A stretch of DNA of 25,146 bases, taken from contig JBNLGG010000060.1 of NCBI GenBank assembly GCA_050305935.1, positions 1 to 25,146 on the forward strand, written 5' to 3'. Every line of letters starts with the position of its first letter. The first letter of the stretch is position 1. The notes under the pieces were generated by a model. The model was not told the origin of the DNA and did not search any database. It saw only the letters and a list, made by a program, of their open reading frames with translations. The position numbers and the translations under genes were made by a program. The stretch comes from CAJXNP01 sp050305935. Its GTDB lineage: Bacteria > Bacteroidota > Bacteroidia > Cytophagales > Cyclobacteriaceae. Positions 1-9,100 of the stretch are shown piece by piece.

Positions 1-153
1 TATGGTTTTCTCGCTGGTTTCGGATGGGTAGCCACTTTTATTGGAACGCACTACCTGTTTGAAAGAAGATCTTTTAAATTATTTCTAATCAATGCGGGCT
101 ATTCCATTGTAGCCCTGACGGTTATGGGAATGATATTAGGAGCGTGGAAGTGA
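1..153 (+). CDS. DUF1761 family membrane protein, 3' end only
   Basis: Frame 1 is open from the window edge to a TGA at 151-153 and gives the last 50 residues of a protein whose start lies outside the window. The fragment is strongly hydrophobic and contains a GTHYLFERRS stretch followed by a second hydrophobic helix with NAGY and a GAW-Lys ending. That layout (helix, LFERRS-type basic loop, INAGY helix, GAW terminus) is what I know from the C-terminus of DUF1761 proteins, small four-helix inner-membrane proteins of unknown function common in Bacteroidota. It converges on the bestrophin-like gene with 22 bases between the stop codons. The family call rests on motif recall over 50 residues. 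Confidence 0.7.
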   Translation, partial: YGFLAGFGWVATFIGTHYLFERRSFKLFLINAGYSIVALTVMGMILGAWK

Positions 154-175
154 TTTGATCTTCTACGCTTGCCTC

Positions 176-1237
176 CTACATCTGCACATCTTTTTTCATC
201 GGTACAGGCTCAGGAATTTCTGACTTGTCCACCCCAATCATCTCGAGAATGTCAATCTCAATGGCTCTGGAAATGGTGGAAATAGGCACATCATTTGGCG
301 AGCCTTCAAAGGGGTTTTCTCCCACCGTCCCGATGCGCTGCATGGTATTGAATACCCAGGAAACAATAGCCGAAAAAGGCACTCCAAGCCAAACAAAATA
401 AGGGCCGACGACTGCGAACTTTTCCGACAACTTCACCGACAGGTCCGAAAACTCCGGTATCACGCCAAAGGGCAGTAGCAGTACAAATACGTTGACAAAA
501 TCATAGCCAAGGGTAGCATATTGACGAGGGTAGGGAAAGTTTTTGATGCGCTCCGACTTCCCCTGGTGGGTAATCAGATCTGATATTTTTGATTCCAATT
601 CTAGAAAGGAAAACTCCCAAATAATGCCTTTTTCCTTCAATTCCCGTAAATGATTCATTTGGAATTCCAGTACCGACCCTGCTTTATTGGTCCTGGCCAT
701 GATCTTTTGATGCTCTTCCTTCGAAAGGTATTTTTTTAAATCTTCTTCAAGTGTCGATTCTAATTCCGGGATATGGATCATACTCACCCAGTTCTGGTTT
801 TTTTTATTTCGCCGATAGGCTTCCCAGGGACGGAGTTCCCGCATAGCATACCGCAGGCAGGTAAGCCAGGCAATGTGGCGTCGAACAATGGTTTTCTTTT
901 GTGCCTCAAGCTCTTCCTCACTCATAGGACTTTTGGCATATTCGTTGGTGATCATGTTTTTCACCATGATGGTAAACATCCGCGAATCATTTACAATGCT
1001 ACCCCAAATCTGGCGTGCCTCCCACAACCGCCCATACACCGCATTGCTCTGAAAACCGATCAGAAAAGCGACAGCCGTACCTATCAGCGCGAGGGCAGTC
1101 CAGGGCAAACGCAGCCATTGAAGTCCTATCAATTCATAGAGGAAAGCAATGATCAACCCCCAGACCAGGAAAAAGCGGATCTCCCGGATCGTCCAGAGGA
1201 ACATAAGTTTTGTACTGTATTTCTTTTTGGTGTACAT
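176..1237 (-). CDS. bestrophin-like anion channel (UPF0187 family)
   Basis: This encodes 353 residues, typical for bacterial bestrophin homologues, which form pentameric ion channels in the inner membrane. Two N-terminal hydrophobic segments (about residues 12-37 and 45-65) are followed by the family's conserved cytoplasmic stretch with NxxxxRxWEARxxWGxxVNDSR. The middle (about 90-235) is helical and charged, and two further hydrophobic segments lie near 245-300. Immediately after the last one is the acidic GENPFEG..NDVP motif (about 306-318), matching the ExPFG..NDLP signature of the family, whose acidic residues bind calcium in eukaryotic bestrophins. The start is an ATG (1235-1237); no clear Shine-Dalgarno sequence is visible, as usual in this phylum. 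Ion selectivity cannot be read from the sequence. The gene stands alone, convergent with the DUF1761 gene. Confidence 0.87.
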   Translation of the reverse strand: MYTKKKYSTKLMFLWTIREIRFFLVWGLIIAFLYELIGLQWLRLPWTALALIGTAVAFLIGFQSNAVYGRLWEARQIWGSIVNDSRMFTIMVKNMITNEYAKSPMSEEELEAQKKTIVRRHIAWLTCLRYAMRELRPWEAYRRNKKNQNWVSMIHIPELESTLEEDLKKYLSKEEHQKIMARTNKAGSVLEFQMNHLRELKEKGIIWEFSFLELESKISDLITHQGKSERIKNFPYPRQYATLGYDFVNVFVLLLPFGVIPEFSDLSVKLSEKFAVVGPYFVWLGVPFSAIVSWVFNTMQRIGTVGENPFEGSPNDVPISTISRAIEIDILEMIGVDKSEIPEPVPMKKDVQM

Positions 1238-1527
1238 AGGTGGTTAGTTTCTAACTAGAATGATATACTGAAACAAAGGAGACTGGATATTCTAATTTGC
1301 AATATAAGGACAAGAATCGATTTCAGCGAGAATTTGTGAGTTAAGAGATCGTTACTCAGCAGTTTAGCAGCTACTGGCTGGTGAGAAATGTTAAAAGAAT
1401 CATAACTCGCAATATCAACGCCATCCACCTCTCTGATTACACAGCCACCTTAATCCACCTGGCAGTTCAATTTCGGTTCATGAGGAATGTATAATGTAAC
1501 TGTGTTAAAAATTGGTTGATATGGGAG
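1238..1527. other. intergenic spacer, divergent promoters expected
   Basis: These 290 bases lie between two divergent genes, so promoters for both must be here. I see no exact TAnnTTTG element on either strand. The only structure noticed is a short inverted repeat GTTAG-TTT-CTAAC (1243-1255) close to the bestrophin start. No RNA gene or repeat recognised. Confidence 0.5.
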
Positions 1528-2235
1528 ATGAAGATTAATATTGCCATGGAAAACGATTTCCCATTCATGCGTCAAAAGCAAGTCAATTTATTTCATGTAC
1601 CCATACATGATCTGTTCCAAAAAGTAAAGGACAATTTTCCATTCTATCAATATCACTACCAGAAACATCAGGTAATTCTTGAAAATGAACATCACGAAGT
1701 TATTGGTTATATCCGTCTGCCACTGCATTTAGCCATCAATGAAAAGCTTGTAATAACAGATCCGGAATCTTTGGTATTGTACCTAAGTATTGAATCTGGG
1801 AATGCAGCATTATGTATCATGGAAGGAAAGGAAAATACTTATCACACCACTTTCTCAGCCTATATGACTCGTAAAAAGCAGGGGTTTAGCCAGATTAAAT
1901 ATTTGAATAAGAAGGGTAAGTCGAGGGCAGGATCGCGGGTGCGGTTGGCCTCTACCGTTGAGTTTTTTGAAAAGACAAACACAACATTGACCTTGCTGTT
2001 TGAGGAGTATGAATTTGCGCGAATTGCAGTAGATTGTCCTTCTACGCTTACTCCGTATCTTCATCAATCCAAAATACCCTGTCCCTTTGACAAGAAGGAT
2101 AGCCGTCTTTACAAAATCCCGCTTCACATCCCGCAATCCAATTTCACCAACCTGTATGCCGCCATTAAAAAGTTAATGGCGCCAACCCTTTTTTTTGATG
2201 AAAAAAATGAAGGTCTGTGGGAACTATTTATATAG
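1528..2235 (+). CDS. VLRF1-like (Vms1/ANKZF1-type) peptidyl-tRNA hydrolase candidate
   Basis: The protein is 235 residues from the ATG at 1528; a TTG at 1516 in the same frame is a less likely start, and an ATG at 1546 is another possibility. It has no signal peptide or membrane segment, so it should be cytosolic. Residues about 110-150 carry RKKQGFSQ (115-122) followed by a lysine-rich KKGKSRAGSRVR stretch (about 128-139) and an aromatic helix. This resembles the catalytic core of the VLRF1 domain of the eRF1 fold, where a GGSQ-type loop supplies a conserved glutamine and is followed by a KSAG..RR basic segment; Q122 would be the equivalent. Vms1 and ANKZF1 release nascent chains from stalled 60S subunits, and bacterial relatives have been proposed from sequence analysis. 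The Ankyrin and zinc-finger parts of the eukaryotic proteins are absent. The function here is inferred from one motif block; the alternative is an uncharacterised conserved protein. Confidence 0.6.
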   Translation: MKINIAMENDFPFMRQKQVNLFHVPIHDLFQKVKDNFPFYQYHYQKHQVILENEHHEVIGYIRLPLHLAINEKLVITDPESLVLYLSIESGNAALCIMEGKENTYHTTFSAYMTRKKQGFSQIKYLNKKGKSRAGSRVRLASTVEFFEKTNTTLTLLFEEYEFARIAVDCPSTLTPYLHQSKIPCPFDKKDSRLYKIPLHIPQSNFTNLYAAIKKLMAPTLFFDEKNEGLWELFI

Positions 2236-2286
2236 ACAGTCACAGGTGCTATATTCCGTTTTACTTTCGGTGGTTAATTAATTTAT

Positions 2287-2310
2287 TCGTATAATTGCAA
2301 CAATTATAAC
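2287..2310. promoter_or_regulatory. inverted repeat upstream of the surface-protein operon
   Basis: TATAATTG-CAA-CAATTATA (2290-2308) is a perfect 8-base inverted repeat. The arms extend to CGT and ACG with one bulged base. It lies about 35 bases before the ATG at 2342, in the only spacer that can hold the promoter of the two large surface genes, so an operator or a 5' hairpin is possible. No protein partner can be named. Confidence 0.35.
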
Positions 2311-2341
2311 GACTTTTAGTCATTTTTTACATTCGACTTTT

Positions 2342-5300
2342 ATGCGGTTTTTAGTCATTTTTTTTCTCTTCATTTCTCTTCAGGTATTCAGCCAAAAAGA
2401 TCAAAACCTCCGATTCATTGAGAATAAAGGGCAGTGGAATGAACAAATAGACTTTCAGGCAATGGTGCCGGGAGGTCGGCTTGGCGTATCTGCTACGGGA
2501 TTTCATGTACAGCTTCTCGATATGGACAAAATGGACGAACTGCACATGGAAGGCCATGAGGCGATCAGTGAAGCTACAGGCCGCCATATTGAGGAGCCTA
2601 TCAATGCACATTATTTTCAAATCAATCTTGTAGGAGCAAATAAAGATGCAAAAATTCAATTGGAGCATCCATTGGACGGTTATTACAATTATTTTGTTGG
2701 GAGCGATACCTGTAAATGGAAATCCAATGTCCTTGCATACGAAACCATAGTGTATAAAAATGTATATAATGGGATAGACTTTCGCATTTCTTCCAATGGA
2801 CAAAATTTGAAGTATGATTTCATGGTCATGCCGATGGCAGACCCTTCACAAATTAATATTGAATATTGCGGCATCTCCACCATTGAAAAATGGGATGACG
2901 ATCTAAAAATAGAAACCATGGTGGGTTCGCTGCTTGAGCTCAAACCGGTTTCATACCAATTCAGGGATCATACGAAGCAGTTTGTTGCCAGTGAATTCAG
3001 GCTTACCAATAATAATGTCACCTTTTCTTTTCCGGAGGATTATGACGAATGCAGTGAGCTCGTGATTGATCCATTGTTAATTTTCTCTACCTATTCAGGT
3101 TCCACCGCGGATAATTGGGGGAGTACCGCAACACCCGGTGAACATGGGACACTTTACTCAGCCGGTGTAACAAAACAAGATCTTGGAGGGGCATTTCCCG
3201 CCACTGTAGGTGCCTACCAAACCACCAACAACGGAAAATTTGACATAGGTATATTGAAATATGATTCTGCCGGTACCAAGCTTTTATATGCTACCTATCT
3301 TGGCGGCTCTAATAACGACTCACCCAAGAGCCTGGTGGTAGATGGATCAACGAACGATTTAATTGTGCTGGGCATCTCCAGTTCACCGGATTTTCCTACC
3401 AGTACTGGCGCTTTTGACTCAACCTTTAATTTTGGCACCAATATATTCAATCGTGTTTTCAATACGGAAGATCAGTGGGATATCGCATTGACCCGCTTGA
3501 CATCTACAGGTGATCAGCTGATCGGGTCAACCTACCTGGGAGGATCGGGGAACGATGGGTTAAACACGCCTAAACAATCGGGTGGCCCGCTGGTGGTAAA
3601 TTATGGCGATGAAATGCGAGGGGATGTGATCACGGATTCTTTAGGATACGTTTATGTCAATTCGGTCACAGCCTCCAGCGATTTTCCCATTGTTAATGGA
3701 TACGACAGCACCTTTAATGGCATTACCGATGGAGTGGTGGCAAAATTCAACCCGGATTTATCTTCCCTTATTTGGTCCAGCTATATTGGGGGGTCGGAAT
3801 TTGATGCGGCTTATTCCATTAAACTGGACATGAATAACACCATTGTGTTGGCGGGAGGTACATCCAGCGCAGATTTTCCGATGACCGCTGGTTCCTATCA
3901 GACAACTTTTAATGGGATTGTTGATGGATGGATTGTTCGAATCTCGGGAGATGGCCGCACACTATTGAATGCAACGTTTACCGGTACGCTATCATTTGAT
4001 CAGGTATATTTTATCGACTTGAATTCCAGTGGCAGTGTGTTTTGCTATGGCCAGACTGCCGGAAATATGCCAATCACCCCTGGTGTGTATAGTAATCCGG
4101 GCAGTGGGCAATTCTTACAGAAATTATCTCCTGATCTAAGCACCCTGGAGTTTTCTACCGTTTTTGGGTCAGGCACGACCGGAGGATTGGTCATCCCCAA
4201 CATCTCTCCAACGGCCTTTTTAGTGAATGATTGCGATAATATTTACCTGGCTGGCTGGGGAGGATTTGTAAACTCTAGTCCGCAAACAGGATTTTGGCAG
4301 AGCACCACGGAGGGGATGCCTATCACAGAAGATGCCTACCAGGAGACGACCTCGGGCTCCGACTTTTATTTTATGGTCCTGAATGGAAATGCTACGCAAC
4401 TAGTATATTCTACGTATTTAGGGGGCAATTCTTCAAAAACACATGTAGACGGGGGGACTTCCCGTTTTGACAAGTATGGCATTGTGTATCATTCCGTTTG
4501 CTCAGGTTGCTCGTATGGCAATGAAACCGGCCAGGCCTCTTCAGATTTTCCTACCACGCCAAATGCCCATTCACGGGTAAACCGAAGCCTGAACTGTAAT
4601 AACGCAGCCTTTAAATTTGATTTATCTTCCCTACGTGCGCTGTTCGAAACCAATAATACCACTTGGACAATGCCCGGTTTTAACAATGTGTGTTACCCTG
4701 ATACCATTGTTTTTCAAAACATCAGTATTGGTGGAAAAGATATCAAATGGGATTTTGGTGACGGCACCATCGTTGAGCAAACCGATGAAGACCCAAAATG
4801 GCTCTACCACCAATACCAGCAGGAAGGGCAGTACCCAGTGAAACTTATCATTACAGACCTTAGCACCTGTAGTCAGGTTGATTCGGTGATTAAGATAATT
4901 AACTACTTTAAGGAAGATATTACTGTGGGTGACGATGCATTTGTTTGCGAGGGGGCAAGCTACCAATTGACAGCCTCTGGTGCTGTCAGTTATTATTGGA
5001 CAGGCACCGATCCCTCATTTTCCTCCACCGAGCAAAATCCCATAGTCTGGCCTGAAAATGTCCTTACGTCGTATTTTGTTACGGCCGTTGATGCCGATGG
5101 ATGCTCGAAAACCGACACGGTCAACCTTTATCTTATATTGGATGTGCAGGCAGGTTTTCAAACCTTTAGCCCGGATTATTCAACTCCCGATTTTAACAAT
5201 GTATGCTTCCCCGATTCGATACTTTTTGAAAATCAAAGTATTAATGGCGAAAACTACCTTTGGGAATTTGGCGATGGGACGCTTTTGCAGACTACTGATG

Positions 5301-6166
5301 CAGATACATCCGTTGTCTTTCACAGCTATGAGCAAGAAGGTGAGTATGAGGTGAAACTAAAGGCCTTTAATTCTGCATCCTGCAATAATCCCGATGTAGC
5401 GACGAAAACCATCCATTATTTCAAAGATGAGATCACTATTGGGGAGGATGGCGAAATTTGCGAAGGATCCTCCTTCCAGTTGTCCGCTACAGGAGGAGCC
5501 GATTATCAATGGACGACAGAGGAAGGTGAATTTACGTCATCCCAGTCCTCACCGGTTGTTCAGCCAGTAAACACGACTTCATACTATGTGACGGTTACCG
5601 ATGCCAATAATTGCATCAGAAAGGATACCCTGTTGGTAAGAGTGATTAATCGCGTGGAGCTGGATTGGGATTATCAGCTACTAGCAAACTGCACGGGGCT
5701 GCCGGCAGTTTTTGTCCAGAATTTCGCTCCTGACCAGGATGAGATTGTCTATACATTTGACTTTGGAGATGGAATAAGCTCCACAGAATCCGAAGTTGTG
5801 CATAGTTATGAGAACGAAGGAACATATTCGCTGAAATTCATGGGAGAAAAGGAAAATTGCGGGTTTGGCGAAACGGTTGAAATACCTGTGTATAATGTGT
5901 TGATACCCAACGTAATCACTCCGAACGGTTCACCCGGTTTAAACGACGAGTTCCAGGTGGCCTTCGGTTCGGCATTGATTTCACCCTTGGAGGCAGGTAT
6001 GACCATACAATTAATTGTTTTAAACCGTTGGGGGGAAGTTGTCTTCGAATCTGCAGATTATAAAAATGACTGGAATGGAAAGGATCTTGATCCGGGAGTG
6101 TATTATGTTCAGGTTAAAATCGGAGAGCAGACAACCTGTAAAAACTGGTTGCAAATACTTAAATAA
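2342..6166 (+). CDS. secreted SBBP-propeller/PKD protein with T9SS type B (gliding-motility-associated) C-terminal domain
   Basis: A 1274-residue exported protein. Residues 1-17 form a signal peptide (basic start, FFLFISLQVF core, cut near FSQ). An N-terminal module (about 20-240) contains the RFIENKGQW motif typical of Bacteroidota proteins that precede SBBP repeats. About 240-760 hold seven SBBP-like repeats with the (S/A)TYLGGS..D signature, expected to fold as a beta-propeller. Three PKD domains follow, with WDFGDGT near 803, WEFGDGT near 974 and FDFGDGI near 1139; the first two are each followed by an Ig-like module with CEG(A/S)S(Y/F)QL. The last 90 residues (from about 1186: IPNVITPNG, LNRWGEVVFE, WNGKDLDPGVYYV) are a canonical gliding-motility-associated C-terminal domain, which directs secretion by T9SS and surface attachment. 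The role is probably adhesion or matrix binding; no enzymatic domain is visible. The stop codon overlaps the protease start. Confidence 0.88.
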   Translation: MRFLVIFFLFISLQVFSQKDQNLRFIENKGQWNEQIDFQAMVPGGRLGVSATGFHVQLLDMDKMDELHMEGHEAISEATGRHIEEPINAHYFQINLVGANKDAKIQLEHPLDGYYNYFVGSDTCKWKSNVLAYETIVYKNVYNGIDFRISSNGQNLKYDFMVMPMADPSQINIEYCGISTIEKWDDDLKIETMVGSLLELKPVSYQFRDHTKQFVASEFRLTNNNVTFSFPEDYDECSELVIDPLLIFSTYSGSTADNWGSTATPGEHGTLYSAGVTKQDLGGAFPATVGAYQTTNNGKFDIGILKYDSAGTKLLYATYLGGSNNDSPKSLVVDGSTNDLIVLGISSSPDFPTSTGAFDSTFNFGTNIFNRVFNTEDQWDIALTRLTSTGDQLIGSTYLGGSGNDGLNTPKQSGGPLVVNYGDEMRGDVITDSLGYVYVNSVTASSDFPIVNGYDSTFNGITDGVVAKFNPDLSSLIWSSYIGGSEFDAAYSIKLDMNNTIVLAGGTSSADFPMTAGSYQTTFNGIVDGWIVRISGDGRTLLNATFTGTLSFDQVYFIDLNSSGSVFCYGQTAGNMPITPGVYSNPGSGQFLQKLSPDLSTLEFSTVFGSGTTGGLVIPNISPTAFLVNDCDNIYLAGWGGFVNSSPQTGFWQSTTEGMPITEDAYQETTSGSDFYFMVLNGNATQLVYSTYLGGNSSKTHVDGGTSRFDKYGIVYHSVCSGCSYGNETGQASSDFPTTPNAHSRVNRSLNCNNAAFKFDLSSLRALFETNNTTWTMPGFNNVCYPDTIVFQNISIGGKDIKWDFGDGTIVEQTDEDPKWLYHQYQQEGQYPVKLIITDLSTCSQVDSVIKIINYFKEDITVGDDAFVCEGASYQLTASGAVSYYWTGTDPSFSSTEQNPIVWPENVLTSYFVTAVDADGCSKTDTVNLYLILDVQAGFQTFSPDYSTPDFNNVCFPDSILFENQSINGENYLWEFGDGTLLQTTDADTSVVFHSYEQEGEYEVKLKAFNSASCNNPDVATKTIHYFKDEITIGEDGEICEGSSFQLSATGGADYQWTTEEGEFTSSQSSPVVQPVNTTSYYVTVTDANNCIRKDTLLVRVINRVELDWDYQLLANCTGLPAVFVQNFAPDQDEIVYTFDFGDGISSTESEVVHSYENEGTYSLKFMGEKENCGFGETVEIPVYNVLIPNVITPNGSPGLNDEFQVAFGSALISPLEAGMTIQLIVLNRWGEVVFESADYKNDWNGKDLDPGVYYVQVKIGEQTTCKNWLQILK
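4660..5650 (+). repeat. in-gene tandem duplication of a PKD plus Ig-like module
   Basis: Two consecutive segments of about 165 codons within the surface protein align along their length. Each begins with PxFNNVC(Y/F)PD, continues through W(D/E)FGDGT, then (Y/E)QEG.Y.VKL, a NYFK/HYFK(E/D)(D/E)IT linker and CEG(A/S)S(Y/F)QL, and ends with SYY/SYF.VT..DA(D/N).C. The boundaries are approximate (module 1 about 4660-5145, module 2 about 5146-5650). The DNA has diverged, so the duplication is not recent. Confidence 0.8.
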
Positions 6167-9100
6167 TGGAAAAACATCTCGTCCTTTTTTTAGTTTGCAG
6201 TTCGATATTTTTTGGAAATGCATACGCACAACAACCGCTCAGCGCTACTCAGCAGGCGGCTCGTTCATCACAAAATGGGATTGTAAAAACATACTACCCA
6301 AAAGACCGGGTCTACGAAGCACCGAGGGCCCTTGAATTCGCAGAACAGACCGTCACATATAATGATCTTCAGGCCAATTTTCATGAGACCCTCACCATTC
6401 CGGAGACCTTCACATTTACCGAGACGGAATCCAGCCTGGATAACATCGGCATGCGGCATCACTTTTGGCAGCAAAATTATCAGGATATACCCATAAAGGG
6501 CCTGGGATACCGCATACACGAACGGAATGGGTACATCACCGCCGTTAATGGAAAGGCCGTGACAAAAATATCCCTGGAGGGCGTTTCAACCTCAATCAGT
6601 GAACGTGATGCTTTTAAAATAGCGGTGGAACATTTACAGACAAACGACACCATATTCCGAACCGGTGAAAAGTTAATTGTTTCAAAGGACTACACATATT
6701 CCCCCGGAAGCTTTGCAGTGGCCTATCAATTTGATATAGATGTATCGTTGATCGAACGGTGGAGGATTTCAGTGGATGCGCAAAGTGGCCAAATCATTAA
6801 CCAGGAAAGCCTGGTGAAAAGTTGTCTGGGACCACCACCTCCCCAGTATGGTAACGGAACAGGATTGACAAACTACTATGGCACTAAAACCATTAAGGTT
6901 GACTTGAATGACAATGGCTCCTCCACGCTCAATGGCCAGTCTGCCAACGGGGGAAGATTTGGAGTCCGTGATTTTGGCAACAAAAATCCTTTGTTATTGG
7001 CGTTCTTTCCCAATGAGACCCATGGCCCCATAATTTCATCCTCCAATAACAATTATATTTCTGTCAGGCAACAAGCAGCGGTATCGGTTCAATGGGCAGT
7101 CGAGCAAACTTTTGAATACTATTTTACTGAACATAACCGCAACAGTTTCAACAACGGTGGCAAGTACATTAATTCCTATGTACATGTTGGTGATGATTAT
7201 GACAATGCATTCTGGACTGGAAAATTATTGGCTTTTGGTGACGGGAGTAATAATAACCCACCTGTAGAGCTTGACGTAGTGAGTCATGAGTTTACCCACG
7301 GTGTAACACAGTATGAGGCTGCGTTGATCTACCGGAATGAATCCGGCGCCCTGAATGAATCCTTTTCTGACATATTTAGTAAGGCGGTTGAATTCAATAC
7401 ACTAGGGGATGAGGCATCCTGGCAGATGGCGGTGCATTTTAGGCCAGGAGGTATACGTGATCTTAGCTACCCAAATCATAAATCGCAACCTGATACCTAT
7501 CGGGGTGATTACTGGTACAATGGCTATGAAGATAATGGGGGTGTACATATAAATTCGGGTGTACAGAACTTTTGGTTTTATCTGTTGTGCGAAGGTGGCA
7601 GTGGCATCAACGACAAAGAAGTCAGCTATTCCATCGATCCGATCGGCATGGATACCACGGTCAATATTGCATATCGCAACTTAAATGAATATCTCATTTC
7701 TACGTCAGATTATCTTGATTGCCGCATTGGTTCGCTCCTGGCGACTGCCGATCTATATGGAAAAGATTCAAAAGCATATGAAGAAGTAGATAAAGCCTGG
7801 GATGCAGTAGGGGTGATCGATGAGCCCATTATTACCGGGCTGAATATATTTGACATCACAGCCACTACTGTAAAGTTAAATGGAAGTCTGTTGCCCAGAG
7901 GCGCTACAGTATCCTATCATTTCGAATATGGCACCACTACTGCGTATGGTAGTTCTACTTTAGCGAAGGAATACAACGGTACCGTTGAAGACACAATTAC
8001 AGGCTTGCAAAGCGAAACCAAATATTATATTCGACTGGTTGCCATCAATGAGAATGGCAGCTCTTTTGCAAGCCGGGAATTCACAACCATTTCGCTGGCT
8101 CCTTTGGTAAATATTAAACATACGGTTGATGTAACAGATTCCAGTGCCATTTTATATGGCCGGGTAAACCCAAATAGCAGAGCCACCTCTTTTTATTTTG
8201 CTTATGGTTCGACATCAGCCATGGAATTGTCTACGCCGTCCTTTCCATTGCCCGATACCACCGAATACCTGGATGTATCGGCCCATGTTACGGGGTTATT
8301 GTCGCGGGAGACATATTTTTACAAGTTGGTGGCGACGAATGATTTTGCCTCATCAGCCACGGATTCGGTTAGTTTTTTTACAGCGTTGAAACCTGTTGTT
8401 TCCTCTTTTACACCCGTCGTGGCTATGGTAGGTGAGGAGATCACAATTACGGGGATGCGATTCAATCCGATAGCAGATCAAAATATCGTATGGTTTGGGA
8501 GCAGTCGGGGAACAGTCCTGTCCGGAAGTACCTCAGAATTAAAGGTGGAAGTACCTCAGGGGGCATCCTTTGGGCCTGTAATCGTATTGGATACAGAATC
8601 GGGATTGTCCGCGGAATCCGTAATTGAATTTGTTCCTACATATTCTGGAGATTTTGATCGGGGCGGCTACCAGCTTCGGGCGACGTATAATGATTTTACC
8701 GTATCCAAAAGTAACGTTAACCAATTGGCAGTGCGAGATATGGATGGTGACGGAAGACCCGATATCGTAGCTTCTCATATTGATGGCATCACTATCTTCC
8801 AAAATATAAACACAGGAGAAGACATCAGCAATGAATCGTTTATTCCCGCAAATATTCCCATCAATGTTTCATTCTACTTTCTTTCTCTGGTGGATCTTGA
8901 TGGGAATGGGTTGTCAGATGTTGTTGGGTACAATCAGGAGGGGCTACGCATTTATCCTAACTTTTCCGTGCCGGGCTATATATATTTTGGAGTCCCGGTG
9001 GATGTACCAATCGGAAACTGGAGAAATTACCAATTCAAAGATTTTGATGATGACGGACACATTGATTTCGCCTGTACCGGGTATATTTCTGCGGATAGTT

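Noticed and set aside
773..1258. 161-codon plus-strand open frame
   Set aside because: It lies antisense to the bestrophin-like gene, is proline-rich with no recognisable domain, and the minus-strand protein has clear family motifs.
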